From contig CP120722.1 of assembly GCA_029719485.1 (NCBI GenBank), positions 620,001 through 684,000 on the forward strand: a stretch of 64,000 nt of DNA. Direction: 5' to 3'. The DNA comes from Kiritimatiellota bacterium B12222. Its GTDB lineage: Bacteria; Verrucomicrobiota; Kiritimatiellia; SS1-B-03-39; UBA6053. Of the stretch, positions 15,832 to 24,090 are shown in pieces. Numbering within the stretch: the stretch's first letter is position 1; every line of letters starts with the position of its first letter. The notes beneath the pieces are model-generated. The model ran no database searches. It was not told the DNA's origin and saw only the letters and a list, made by a program, of their open reading frames with translations. A program made the translations under genes and the position numbers.

Positions 15832-17478
15832 TCAGAGTGAGGAGTCTTTGTATGCTACCACTTGGTCTTCATTGAGCAAGCGTTGTTGTAGTTGTGGATA
15901 CGAAATGTCGTGTGTGCTACAAGAACATTCCAGCATAAGATCGGCTGCAATGGCCGCGCTATGGGCGAGGGCGATGAAGACAGGTTCCATGCGAACTGAT
16001 CCAAAAGCGATATGGGAAGAGGAGAGGCAGACGGGAACCAGGATATTTTCGCATTCCCCTTTGGCGGGAATGATAGAGCGGTAACTTACGCCGTAGGGGC
16101 CTTTGGGAGGCAGTTGGACGTCGCCTTCATTATAGACGCGTCCGTCTTTGACAAAGCGTTGGCAGTTGTGACTGTCCATATTATAGGACCCCATGGCGAT
16201 GGGATCTTCGGGGAAGGTGAGATGTTGGGTATCTTTTTCGTTGAGCACATAATCGGACACCATGCGACGCGCTTCGCGCACATAAAGTTGGTGGGGCCAG
16301 TGTCCACTTTCTACAAACTCATCTTGGGGTAAGCCAAAGCGAGCGTAGCCCTTGCGGTATCGTTCAGGGATAGAGGGATCGTTGGCCATGAACCAGAAGA
16401 AACCTTTGATATACGTGACGTGGGCTTGGAAAATTTCTTCGCGTTCATGATATCCTGCTTCGGGCCAGGCAAAGTTTGCACCAATATAGTCGGTAGAGAC
16501 AGGACCATGATTGTTGCTGTCGGTTTTGACAAAACCATTGGCGGTACGAGGGGTGAGCACATCAAATTTCCCGATGGTATTGTGCCGACGATAGGCCCAG
16601 TTATCGAGCTGGTCATTGTAGGTATCTTTTTCGGAGTTGAACCAACGGCGGGCCAATTCGTATTCCTGTTCGTCAAAGTTTTCAGGTTTTTCCCAGTCGA
16701 TTTTGAGATCGGGATCGTCGGTCATGCAAATTCTAAAATTATAGGCCTGGATACGGTGATCACCGCTGCCTTGGGGATTGGTGTCTTGTTCATTAATCCA
16801 AGGGAGGGTGCCACTGCTGGGGTCTCCGGGAACCACGTAGGGGTCGACCGGATGGCTGAATTGATGTTTGCCATGAACTTGAACACCGTTGATGGTTTCG
16901 CCATATTGGTGATTGGGTTCGCGGCCTACGGTATAGGTGACCCCAGCTTTAGCCAACAAATCCCCTTCGTAGGTGCAATCCATAAAGACGTCGGCGACGA
17001 CTTCGAGTCCGCCTAACAGTTTCAGGGAGATGATGCGTTGGTTTTCCATGCGAACTTGATCGAGAAATTGGGCATGTTTAACGATGATGCCGGGGGTTTG
17101 GGCATAGGTATCGATCACTTGTTGGGCGACTTTTGGTTCAAATAACCACTCGGGTTCATCCAATCCGTAAACGCTGCCCACATCTTTATAGAAGAGATAG
17201 GACATGCCGCCAATGACTCCTTTGGCGCCAAAGTCGGTCCATCCCAATCCGCCGGTAGTCATGCCGCCCAATTTTTGAGAGGGGTTGAGGATGAGAACAG
17301 AGCGGCCTTTTTGGGCTAAATTTTTAGCGGCGATCACGCCAGCGGCGGTGCCGCCGTAAATGGCGACGTCGACTTGAATTTTTTCAGAGCTGGGTTGAAT
17401 CCATTCCGGGCGAAAATAGTGTGGGGAAGCTGAAGTGTTCATGGGCAAAGTGTACGCAGGAGATGAGGGCTGTGCCAT
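15832..17478 (-). CDS. FAD-dependent oxidoreductase (xanthan lyase-associated type)
   Basis: The 548-residue protein has the FAD motif VDVAIYGGTAAGVIAAKNLA, then KLGGMTTGGLGWTDFG. Further blocks are VFMDCTYEGDLLAKAGVTYTVGRE and a C-terminal MEPVFIALAHSAAIAADL. This matches the FAD_oxidored family often annotated as xanthan lyase-like; the reaction is not established. The start may be 17478 or, 12 codons in, 17442; neither has a clear ribosome-binding site. It is divergent from the AraC-type regulator, which probably controls this gene and the one after it. Confidence 0.82.
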   Translation of the reverse strand: MAQPSSPAYTLPMNTSASPHYFRPEWIQPSSEKIQVDVAIYGGTAAGVIAAKNLAQKGRSVLILNPSQKLGGMTTGGLGWTDFGAKGVIGGMSYLFYKDVGSVYGLDEPEWLFEPKVAQQVIDTYAQTPGIIVKHAQFLDQVRMENQRIISLKLLGGLEVVADVFMDCTYEGDLLAKAGVTYTVGREPNHQYGETINGVQVHGKHQFSHPVDPYVVPGDPSSGTLPWINEQDTNPQGSGDHRIQAYNFRICMTDDPDLKIDWEKPENFDEQEYELARRWFNSEKDTYNDQLDNWAYRRHNTIGKFDVLTPRTANGFVKTDSNNHGPVSTDYIGANFAWPEAGYHEREEIFQAHVTYIKGFFWFMANDPSIPERYRKGYARFGLPQDEFVESGHWPHQLYVREARRMVSDYVLNEKDTQHLTFPEDPIAMGSYNMDSHNCQRFVKDGRVYNEGDVQLPPKGPYGVSYRSIIPAKGECENILVPVCLSSSHIAFGSVRMEPVFIALAHSAAIAADLMLECSCSTHDISYPQLQQRLLNEDQVVAYKDSSL

Positions 17479-17508
17479 TCAAAGGACTTGTGCATATTTA
17501 GAAATTTA

Positions 17509-17547
17509 TTGTAAAATCTTACTATTAATTTTATTCATAGATTACAA
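17509..17547. promoter_or_regulatory. Imperfect inverted repeat, possible AraC-type operator
   Basis: TTGTAAAATCT (17509-17519) and AGATTACAA (17539-17547) are near-mirror half-sites in the 69-bp AT-rich gap between the divergent FAD oxidoreductase gene and the AraC-type regulator. The right arm touches the regulator start codon. Position suggests regulation of both directions. This is inference from symmetry only. Confidence 0.4.
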
Positions 17548-18375
17548 ATGAAAATTGCAGATTGGCAGGAATTAGAAAAAAAGTTGGTCTGGGTGTATCG
17601 GGGTATGCCTAAGAGACCCACGGGTACGTATATGCATCCATTTTTGAGTGCGTGGTTGATTGAGGAGGGGGAAGTATTGATACGGGAGGCCACGCAATCG
17701 GTACGGGTGGGGAAAGGGCATTGGGTGTTTCCGCCACTTCGTAGTGATACGAGACATTTTTCACCGGATGCTCAAATATTGTCGGTGAGTTTTACCTTGT
17801 GCTGGCCCACGGGTCGGATGTTGTTTGAGTCTCCGCAGACCTTAAGGGTAGAGGCTAAAGCGCATCCCCATTTGACGCAAGCCGCGCGAAAACTCTTAGA
17901 GGTTGTGGAAGGGTGTGTACGGGGGTCTCGGACAGATATGAAGTGGCAAGACGCTGATTTGGGGACTTTTTTGGCCTTGGAGCGTCTTTTTCCGGACTGG
18001 TTGAGTGCATATTGTGAGGTTATGGAGTCATTGAAGTTGCGCCCGTGGCATTTTAGTCGTGAAGATGATCGGGTGAGTCGGGCCAAATTTTATGTGGATC
18101 ACTATGATATGTCGCGTCCGTTTAAGGTTGCGGAACTTGCGGAAGAAATGGGTATGAGTATGAGTCATATTAATCGTTTATTTGGGGAGGAGCATGGCAT
18201 GAGTGTGAGGGAGGCCTATGATCAACGCCGAAAGCAGGCGGTGTTGGATGAATTGCAGCGGACCGATCGTCCCTGTAAAGAGATTGCGTACGCCTATGGT
18301 TTTCACGATCCAGCTGCCTTTAGTCATTGGGTGAAAAAGACTTTCGGAAAATCGCCCTCCGGGTTGAGATCTTAA
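17548..18375 (+). CDS. AraC-family transcriptional regulator
   Basis: The 275-residue protein has an N-terminal cupin-like sensing region (about 15-110) and a C-terminal AraC/XylS DNA-binding domain with two helix-turn-helix units: FKVAELAEEMGMSMSHINRL and the PCKEIAYAYGFHDPAAFSHW block ending in FGKSPSGLR. The AraC pattern of A-x(4)-G-F-x(4)-F is present. The divergent arrangement next to two FAD oxidoreductases suggests they are its targets, with a sugar or related ligand, but the inducer cannot be read from sequence. There is no Shine-Dalgarno sequence just before the ATG. Confidence 0.87.
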   Translation: MKIADWQELEKKLVWVYRGMPKRPTGTYMHPFLSAWLIEEGEVLIREATQSVRVGKGHWVFPPLRSDTRHFSPDAQILSVSFTLCWPTGRMLFESPQTLRVEAKAHPHLTQAARKLLEVVEGCVRGSRTDMKWQDADLGTFLALERLFPDWLSAYCEVMESLKLRPWHFSREDDRVSRAKFYVDHYDMSRPFKVAELAEEMGMSMSHINRLFGEEHGMSVREAYDQRRKQAVLDELQRTDRPCKEIAYAYGFHDPAAFSHWVKKTFGKSPSGLRS

Positions 18376-18428
18376 ACTGGTGAAAGGTTTTGCACAATCG
18401 GCGGGATGGTTTATAACCCGCGGTTCCC

Positions 18429-21284
18429 ATGATTTTAGCTTATCAATTTTTTGCTGTAGATGCCGTTCATTTAGGCCTGCGTTGTTTTTCTTTGGATCTC
18501 CCTCAAGGTGATCGGTGGACGGGTACGGCCTTTCCTTTAAAGGTGGACCAGTTATTGGCGGGTAAAGCAAAAGGGGTTCGGGTGACCAAACTGGATCGCA
18601 AGATTTTGACGTCTATGCAGATGCATCAAAAGATTGGAGGTCAGGAAAGTTTGTTTCAAGGGGTGGATGTTTCGAGGCTTTTGGAGCGCCTGATTGAAAC
18701 GGGGCGTGCATATCCCACCCACAAACATGCCTGGCCCTTGAGGGAAGGGGAAACGGCTCCGGCGGTGTTGGAGTGGGCGGTGGATTCCGAAGGGGTGAAA
18801 CCTGAGGTGCAAATGGGGGAAGGGTGGACATTGATACCGGGGCGGCCAGCCTACGGGATGAAGGCCGAGACCGGGACTTGTTCGGTGTTGGATTTTCCTA
18901 TTTCAGATAAGATCGTGTGGAAGTGGATCACGGCTTCGCATATGGATGAAAAGCAGGCCATGGATTTTTGGATGAAATTGGGGGAAGAGTTTCCTCAGGA
19001 AGAACTGCCTGCGCCACCCAGTGTGAAAGTAAAACAAATGGAAGGTTTGGTGCCTACTCCTGTGCTGGAGGTGCTTGAACCCGATCAAACCTTGCAAGTG
19101 CCACGCACGGCTCGATTGATGTTGCAGTATGGAAAACTGCGTATTTGTAAAGATGCCCAAGGGGATCAGGTTCGATGGGTAGAACGTAAAACAGTGGTGG
19201 AGGCCACCCGGGATTTTGCGATGGAAAAAGAGTTTGAAACCTTTTTAGGCCAACAGGGATTACAAAAGTATCAAAGTGCCTCGGATCAATTATTTGCCGT
19301 GAGTTTACCGGAGACACGGTATGAATTAAATCCCGACTTGCACAGTAGTTGGGAACGATTTGTGATGAAAGCGGATGGGATTTTTAGAGAAGCGGGCTGG
19401 CAAGTTGAGTTGCCACAGGCTTTATGCCCCAGGTGGATTGGAGATGATCAATGGTACAGTAGCTTTGATTCGGGAAGTAAGTCGGGGATTAGTTATGAGC
19501 AGGGAATTGAAGTGGGGGGCAAGCGCATTAATCTATTGCCGGTGTTACAAGACTTCTTAATGTATCGAAAGCATCGGGATCTTTCAGAGATTTTAGCAGA
19601 AATTGGGGAAGGGGCTTTTCCGTTGCACAGCGAAGTGGGGTTGTTGATGATTGACGGGGGGCGTTTTCAGCAAATGGTGAAGACCTTGTTCGAATTGTTT
19701 GGTGCCGGGGGGCTGGATCGCAAGAACCGCTTGGTGATCAGTGAATGGCGTGCGGCCGAATTGTACAGTGACGACTGTGAAGGATGGCAGCCGACACCGG
19801 AATTATTAAAGGCGGTGGAAGGATTGGGTCTGAAAGAACTTCAGGTGCAAAATTTGGATGCGCCTGAAGGATTTATGGGAGAGCTTCGTGATTATCAAAA
19901 GCAGGGCTTAGGCTGGATCAATTTTCTGTCGAAATATCATCTTGGTGGGGTGTTGGCGGATGATATGGGCTTGGGTAAAACCGTGCAAGTGATTGCGGCG
20001 ATGTTGGAAATGAAAAATAATGTCTCAGGTGAGACATTATTTTTGGTGGTGTGTCCCACGAGTGTATTGCCCAACTGGAAATCGGAGTGCAAAAAATTTG
20101 CGCCGGGTTTGCGGGTGTGTAGTCATCATGGAAGTGATCGGAATCAGCGACAGGAAAGTTTGCGTCGGGCGGACATTTTATTGACGACCTACGGAACCTT
20201 GTTGCGGGATGAGCAGGTGTTTCGGGAGAAGAAATTTTCGGGTGTCATTTTAGATGAAGCACAGGCCATCAAAAACCCGCGGGCAAAGATTAGCAAGGTG
20301 GTTTGTGGATTGCAGGCTGATTTTCGTTTGGCCTTGTCGGGTACGCCTTTGGAAAATCATTTAGGGGAGTTACGTTCGATTTTTCAGTTTGCGTTGCCTG
20401 GCTATTTGGGAAGTGAAAAAGTATTTAATGCCGTGATTCGACATCCGATTGAAAAAGAAGATTCCGCTCGGGCAAAGGCGTTGTTGCATGAAAAAATGGC
20501 TCCCTTGTTATTGCGTCGGAGCAAAGATGCGGTGGCGACAGAGTTGCCCCCCAAGACTGAAATTGTGCAGGAACTACCGCTCACCAGGCAACAAGCAGAT
20601 TTGTATGAAGTGGTGCGGTCTGCCGGCGAAAAGGATTTATTAGAGACCATTCAGGATCAAGGTTTCGAACGTTCGCAAATTCAGGTGTTAGACATTCTGA
20701 TGAAGTTGCGTCAGATTTGTTGTGATCCCCGTATCTGCAAAGCGGTGCCTCAAGATGTAGAGTTAGTGACTTCGGTAAAGATACAATGGTTGCGTGAAGT
20801 GTTGCCGGAGATGCTGGAAGAGGGGCGGCGGATTCTGTTGTTCTCGCAGTTCACTTCCATGTTGGATCTGATACAAGTTGAGTTGAAAGATCTAAAAATT
20901 CCCTTTGTGGAGATTCGGGGATCGACCCAAGATCGGGAAAAGCCGGTGAAGCAATTTCAAAGCGGCAAGGTACCTGTATTTTTGATTAGTCTCAAAGCCG
21001 GCGGTACGGGATTAAATCTGACGGCAGCGGACACGGTGATCTTTTTTGATCCCTGGTGGAATCCGGCGGTGGAAGCCCAGGCAGCTGATCGTGCTTATCG
21101 TATTGGACAAGACAAGCCGGTGTTTGTGTACAAGTTGATTTGTGCGGGAACGGTTGAGTCGCGCATCATCGAACTGCAAGAGCAAAAGAAAGCTTTGCAG
21201 GATGTGCTGACCTCCAAAGAGGGAGGATTGAAGAAATTTACGGAAAATGAATTCAAGGCTTTGTTAGCTCCACTTGAAATGTAG
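18429..21284 (+). CDS. SNF2-family DEAD/DEAH helicase (Swi2/Snf2 ATPase)
   Basis: The 951-residue protein has an N-terminal region of about 480 residues (bacterial SNF2-associated type) followed by a two-lobe Snf2 ATPase. Motif I is ADDMGLGKTVQ (about residue 513), motif II is ILDEAQAIKN, motif III is LALSGTPLEN, motif V is SLKAGGTGLNLTAADTVI and motif VI is AADRAYRIGQ. Bacterial members remodel protein-nucleic-acid complexes, RapA being the best known, though RapA itself differs in its N-terminal Tudor domains. No methylase or nuclease gene is adjacent, so there is no sign of a restriction or defence cassette here. Confidence 0.9.
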   Translation: MILAYQFFAVDAVHLGLRCFSLDLPQGDRWTGTAFPLKVDQLLAGKAKGVRVTKLDRKILTSMQMHQKIGGQESLFQGVDVSRLLERLIETGRAYPTHKHAWPLREGETAPAVLEWAVDSEGVKPEVQMGEGWTLIPGRPAYGMKAETGTCSVLDFPISDKIVWKWITASHMDEKQAMDFWMKLGEEFPQEELPAPPSVKVKQMEGLVPTPVLEVLEPDQTLQVPRTARLMLQYGKLRICKDAQGDQVRWVERKTVVEATRDFAMEKEFETFLGQQGLQKYQSASDQLFAVSLPETRYELNPDLHSSWERFVMKADGIFREAGWQVELPQALCPRWIGDDQWYSSFDSGSKSGISYEQGIEVGGKRINLLPVLQDFLMYRKHRDLSEILAEIGEGAFPLHSEVGLLMIDGGRFQQMVKTLFELFGAGGLDRKNRLVISEWRAAELYSDDCEGWQPTPELLKAVEGLGLKELQVQNLDAPEGFMGELRDYQKQGLGWINFLSKYHLGGVLADDMGLGKTVQVIAAMLEMKNNVSGETLFLVVCPTSVLPNWKSECKKFAPGLRVCSHHGSDRNQRQESLRRADILLTTYGTLLRDEQVFREKKFSGVILDEAQAIKNPRAKISKVVCGLQADFRLALSGTPLENHLGELRSIFQFALPGYLGSEKVFNAVIRHPIEKEDSARAKALLHEKMAPLLLRRSKDAVATELPPKTEIVQELPLTRQQADLYEVVRSAGEKDLLETIQDQGFERSQIQVLDILMKLRQICCDPRICKAVPQDVELVTSVKIQWLREVLPEMLEEGRRILLFSQFTSMLDLIQVELKDLKIPFVEIRGSTQDREKPVKQFQSGKVPVFLISLKAGGTGLNLTAADTVIFFDPWWNPAVEAQAADRAYRIGQDKPVFVYKLICAGTVESRIIELQEQKKALQDVLTSKEGGLKKFTENEFKALLAPLEM

Positions 21285-21433
21285 GCGTAGACTTTTGGGG
21301 AGACTTGTCTCTTGAATCAAATATTTTTTCTTTTTTATAGAAAGGGTGAGAATTTAGGTCTTATGTTAAATATTGAATAAGTAGGAGGCGCAGTCGCCAT
21401 CATTTTTATTCAACCCACAGCATCGCTAGATTC

Positions 21434-22225
21434 ATGAACACGTTAATGAATTCACAATGGAAGGATTTGCAGGCTTACGCCCATTTGCTTCATGAAAATT
21501 ATTCACTAGAACATTTTCACTATTGTTGTGTCGAAGAACTTCCTCGATTACTTGGGGTAAATTGGGTGGGGGTTAGTGTGCATAACGCTCAATTGGAAAT
21601 TACATCTTTGCAGGTGACGGCTCCCTATCTTTCTCATGTTTACTCTTACCAAGAATCTCTTTTACATACGGCCTCGAGTCACCCGGTTCTTTCCGGTTTA
21701 GGGTACGAAGAACAATTAGAACGTTTACAAAGTATCAATAAGATGTCTGATTTTGTATCGGAACAAGAATTCATCCAAACGGAAATCTATCAAGAAGCTT
21801 ATCGGCATTTGGAGATCAAAGACCAGCTGTTGACCTCATTAAAAATTGCTCCGGAAGAGAATACAATTTTTGCACTCAATTCGGATCGCGTCATTCAACA
21901 AGAACAGCGCATGCTTGCCCATTTTGTGAAGAGTCATTTGGTGGTGGCCTATCGGAATGTTCGCCTGTTCTCTCAACGAAAGAGTTCATTTTTAGAAAAT
22001 GATCCGCTGAGAGAACTTCAGGAGACCTTGAGTCCCCGCTTACAGGATGTGCTCAGCTATTTATTAAAAGGGTTTTCAAGAAAAATGATTGCGGATAAGT
22101 TAAATTTATCCATCCACACCATTAATGATTACTTGAAAGAGATTTATGCGAAATTTAATATACATTCGCATGCGGAGTTAATGGCGATGTTTACAACAGA
22201 GCCCCATTTTCCACCCAAGAAATAG
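21434..22225 (+). CDS. LuxR-type transcriptional regulator with N-terminal GAF-like region
   Basis: The 263-residue protein ends in a LuxR/GerE helix-turn-helix (LSPRLQDVLSYLLKGFSRKM, then IADKLNLSIHTINDYLKEIY, about residues 198-255). The first 190 residues look like a sensory GAF-type domain (HYCCVEELPRLLGVNWVGVS); no phosphoacceptor receiver is visible. Its 3' end overlaps the convergent response-regulator gene by 35 bp. Three LuxR-type regulators thus sit in a row just before the giant surface-protein gene, but a functional link is inference. Confidence 0.8.
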   Translation: MNTLMNSQWKDLQAYAHLLHENYSLEHFHYCCVEELPRLLGVNWVGVSVHNAQLEITSLQVTAPYLSHVYSYQESLLHTASSHPVLSGLGYEEQLERLQSINKMSDFVSEQEFIQTEIYQEAYRHLEIKDQLLTSLKIAPEENTIFALNSDRVIQQEQRMLAHFVKSHLVVAYRNVRLFSQRKSSFLENDPLRELQETLSPRLQDVLSYLLKGFSRKMIADKLNLSIHTINDYLKEIYAKFNIHSHAELMAMFTTEPHFPPKK

Positions 22226-22904
22226 CATTTGCAGTCAATTCAGTTGCGTTTAGAAATCCAAGTTTATATTTAAGATTTTCCCGATGGGATTCGATGGTTT
22301 TTGTACTCACCTTCAGGTGGGTAGCAATTTTTGAAGTTTTCATTTTGATTCCGATCAGTTGAAAAATTTGTCGTTCCCGTTCTGAGAGAGAAAACAGGGG
22401 GTGATCGGGAATATAGCTTGGGAAAGGAAGCAGCTCTGGTTTGCTTTTTGCAAGATAGCGACGGCACCAAAAACTGCCGCCTTGAAGCAGAACCTGTATA
22501 GCGTGAATTAAGGTGTCATGGGATTGGGATTTGGAAAGAAAGCCGTCGGCTCCGGCCTGCATTCCCTTTTCCATAACATCCAGATCTGAAGAATAGCTGA
22601 TGCTGAGGATAGGAAAAGATGCATCTTGGCTTTTGCTTTGTTTTATCAAATTCACTTCTTGGTTTTGATAATGATCCAGATCGATAATGGCGAGAGCTGG
22701 TGGCTTTTGTGCGATAAGCGCTAGCACTTGATTTGTATCGTCTGGTTCTAAGTATTCATCTACTTGAAAGTGTTGTTCAATTGCACAACGAAAACTGAAA
22801 CGGACCATAGCGCAAGACTCATAGAGTAACAAACGATGGATAGTGTTTACTGTTTTGCTCAGGGGCAAAGGACAGCACGATTCAGAAATGTTGGATGTGC
22901 TCAC
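22191..22904 (-). CDS. NarL/FixJ-type response regulator with atypical receiver
   Basis: The 237-residue protein has a receiver domain (about 22-140) and a LuxR-type helix-turn-helix (FSLSERERQIFQLIG, then KVSTKTIESHRENLKYKLG, about 170-230). The phosphoacceptor is probably D75 (LAIIDLDHY) and the switch lysine K125 is kept (FLSKSQ), but the usual acidic pair at the end of strand 1 is reduced to a single glutamate (LLLYES). No histidine kinase gene is near. The N-terminal 20 residues look nonhomologous, so the true start may be further in. Confidence 0.82.
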   Translation of the reverse strand: MSTSNISESCCPLPLSKTVNTIHRLLLYESCAMVRFSFRCAIEQHFQVDEYLEPDDTNQVLALIAQKPPALAIIDLDHYQNQEVNLIKQSKSQDASFPILSISYSSDLDVMEKGMQAGADGFLSKSQSHDTLIHAIQVLLQGGSFWCRRYLAKSKPELLPFPSYIPDHPLFSLSERERQIFQLIGIKMKTSKIATHLKVSTKTIESHRENLKYKLGFLNATELTANAISWVENGALL

Positions 22905-22964
22905 AGCACACTACTTACATGTATACACATCATTTGCCCACCCCCTAAAAGTGGGGGGGGGGAT

Positions 22965-23624
22965 TTATAGTGAATCCGTGGGATGTGATTTATACACCCA
23001 ATTAAAGGCGGAAAGTTTTAATGTTTCGGCATCCTTTAATTGCAATTTTCTCTTAAGATGACCTTTGTAGGTTTCGATTGTTTTGGGGCTGAGATTGAGG
23101 CTCTCTGCAATTTCATTGGTGGTAAAACCAACCCCGATCATTTGGTATACAAACAGCTCTCGATCAGAAAGCGAATGGATGCGAGGAAGAGGCGACGAAG
23201 GATTCTTCCGCAAAAATCGAGTGAGAAGATGCATACTGGTGGCATGGGCTAAATATATTTTTCCTGAGAGAATAGTTTCTACAGCTTTCAATAAATAGCG
23301 GGTACTGTTGGTCTGTGAGATAAATCCCAAGGCACCGGCTTTGATGGCGCGTTCGGCATACAGCATTTCATCTTGAGAAGACATCACCAGTATTTTGAGT
23401 TGGGGCCATTCGTTACTTATTTCTTTAATGAGCTGTAGTCCATCTTCTTTGCCTAGAATGATATCGATAATCGCGACATCCGGACAGTCCTTTTTAAGTG
23501 CGTTCCAAATTTCAATTTTTGAAAAAGCTTCTGCACAAACTTTATAATTCGATTGTGATTCAAGCAGGGTGCGGACCCCTAATCTGATGATGGGGTGATT
23601 ATCGATAAGTATGAAACGGGTCAT
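22965..23624 (-). CDS. NarL/FixJ-type response regulator, receiver lacks the conserved lysine
   Basis: The 219-residue protein has a receiver (1-120) and a LuxR/NarL helix-turn-helix (SLSDRELFVYQMIGVGFTTN, then LNLSPKTIETYKGHLKRKL). D8-N9 replaces the acidic pair, D54 (AIIDIILG) is the likely phosphoacceptor, but Q104 stands where the invariant lysine belongs (GFISQTN). It is followed downstream by a CCCCC-TAAAAGT-GGGGG hairpin with a 10-G tract (22953-22962). The gene is divergent from, and the nearest regulator to, the 24091 surface-protein gene. Confidence 0.83.
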   Translation of the reverse strand: MTRFILIDNHPIIRLGVRTLLESQSNYKVCAEAFSKIEIWNALKKDCPDVAIIDIILGKEDGLQLIKEISNEWPQLKILVMSSQDEMLYAERAIKAGALGFISQTNSTRYLLKAVETILSGKIYLAHATSMHLLTRFLRKNPSSPLPRIHSLSDRELFVYQMIGVGFTTNEIAESLNLSPKTIETYKGHLKRKLQLKDAETLKLSAFNWVYKSHPTDSL

Positions 23625-24090
23625 GTCTTATTTTATAAATAACAAAAAATTAAAAATGTCTATCAGGAGCAGGCTATGAATTTTTTTTAATTCGCAGGTT
23701 TACAAATATGTATATGCAAAAACCATTTTGGCGTTTGGGGAAAAGTGCAGAGCTTAGATTGTTGCAGGTCGAGGTGGATCCGTAGTCTGTGAGTCACCGT
23801 ATTTCGGACAAAGAATCGAGGTCAATTTTTAGGTATAACACTTTCCTAACATATGACGTCCATTTATCGATTTAGAGGGGAAAGATGCCTATTATGTAAT
23901 ATAGGTAATTTAGGGGTACTTTGTAGGTAATGTGCCATTATGCATAACTGAATTTTATAGGGGAAATGGGAGGGGCTATTTAAGGGAGCTGCCCTGATGT
24001 TGGGCGTCGAAAAGCTGTGCTACCGTTCAAAGACTGGAAGGAATGATAAAAGTTATCACTTTAAAATTGTTTGAGAGCTGGAGAGGAAAA
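23625..24090 (+). promoter_or_regulatory. Upstream region of the surface-protein gene, with paired TAGGTAAT repeats
   Basis: About 420-465 bp of AT-rich noncoding DNA between two divergent genes. TAGGTAAT occurs at 23902-23909 and 23924-23931, 22 bp apart, which puts both on one helical face. On the minus strand the first reads TACCTAT, which fits the NarL heptamer TACYYMT. This invites, but does not prove, control by the adjacent NarL-type regulators. No promoter could be fixed with confidence. Confidence 0.4.

Noticed and set aside
18429-21284. SNF2 gene as part of a defence (DISARM or restriction) island
   Set aside because: No methyltransferase, nuclease or phospholipase D gene is adjacent; neighbours are ordinary regulators.
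22938-22964. Poly-G hairpin downstream of the 22965 regulator as a terminator or phase-variation tract
   Set aside because: There is no U-tract after the stem on the minus strand, and the 10-G run lies outside coding sequence, so slippage would not switch a protein. Left as a note only.
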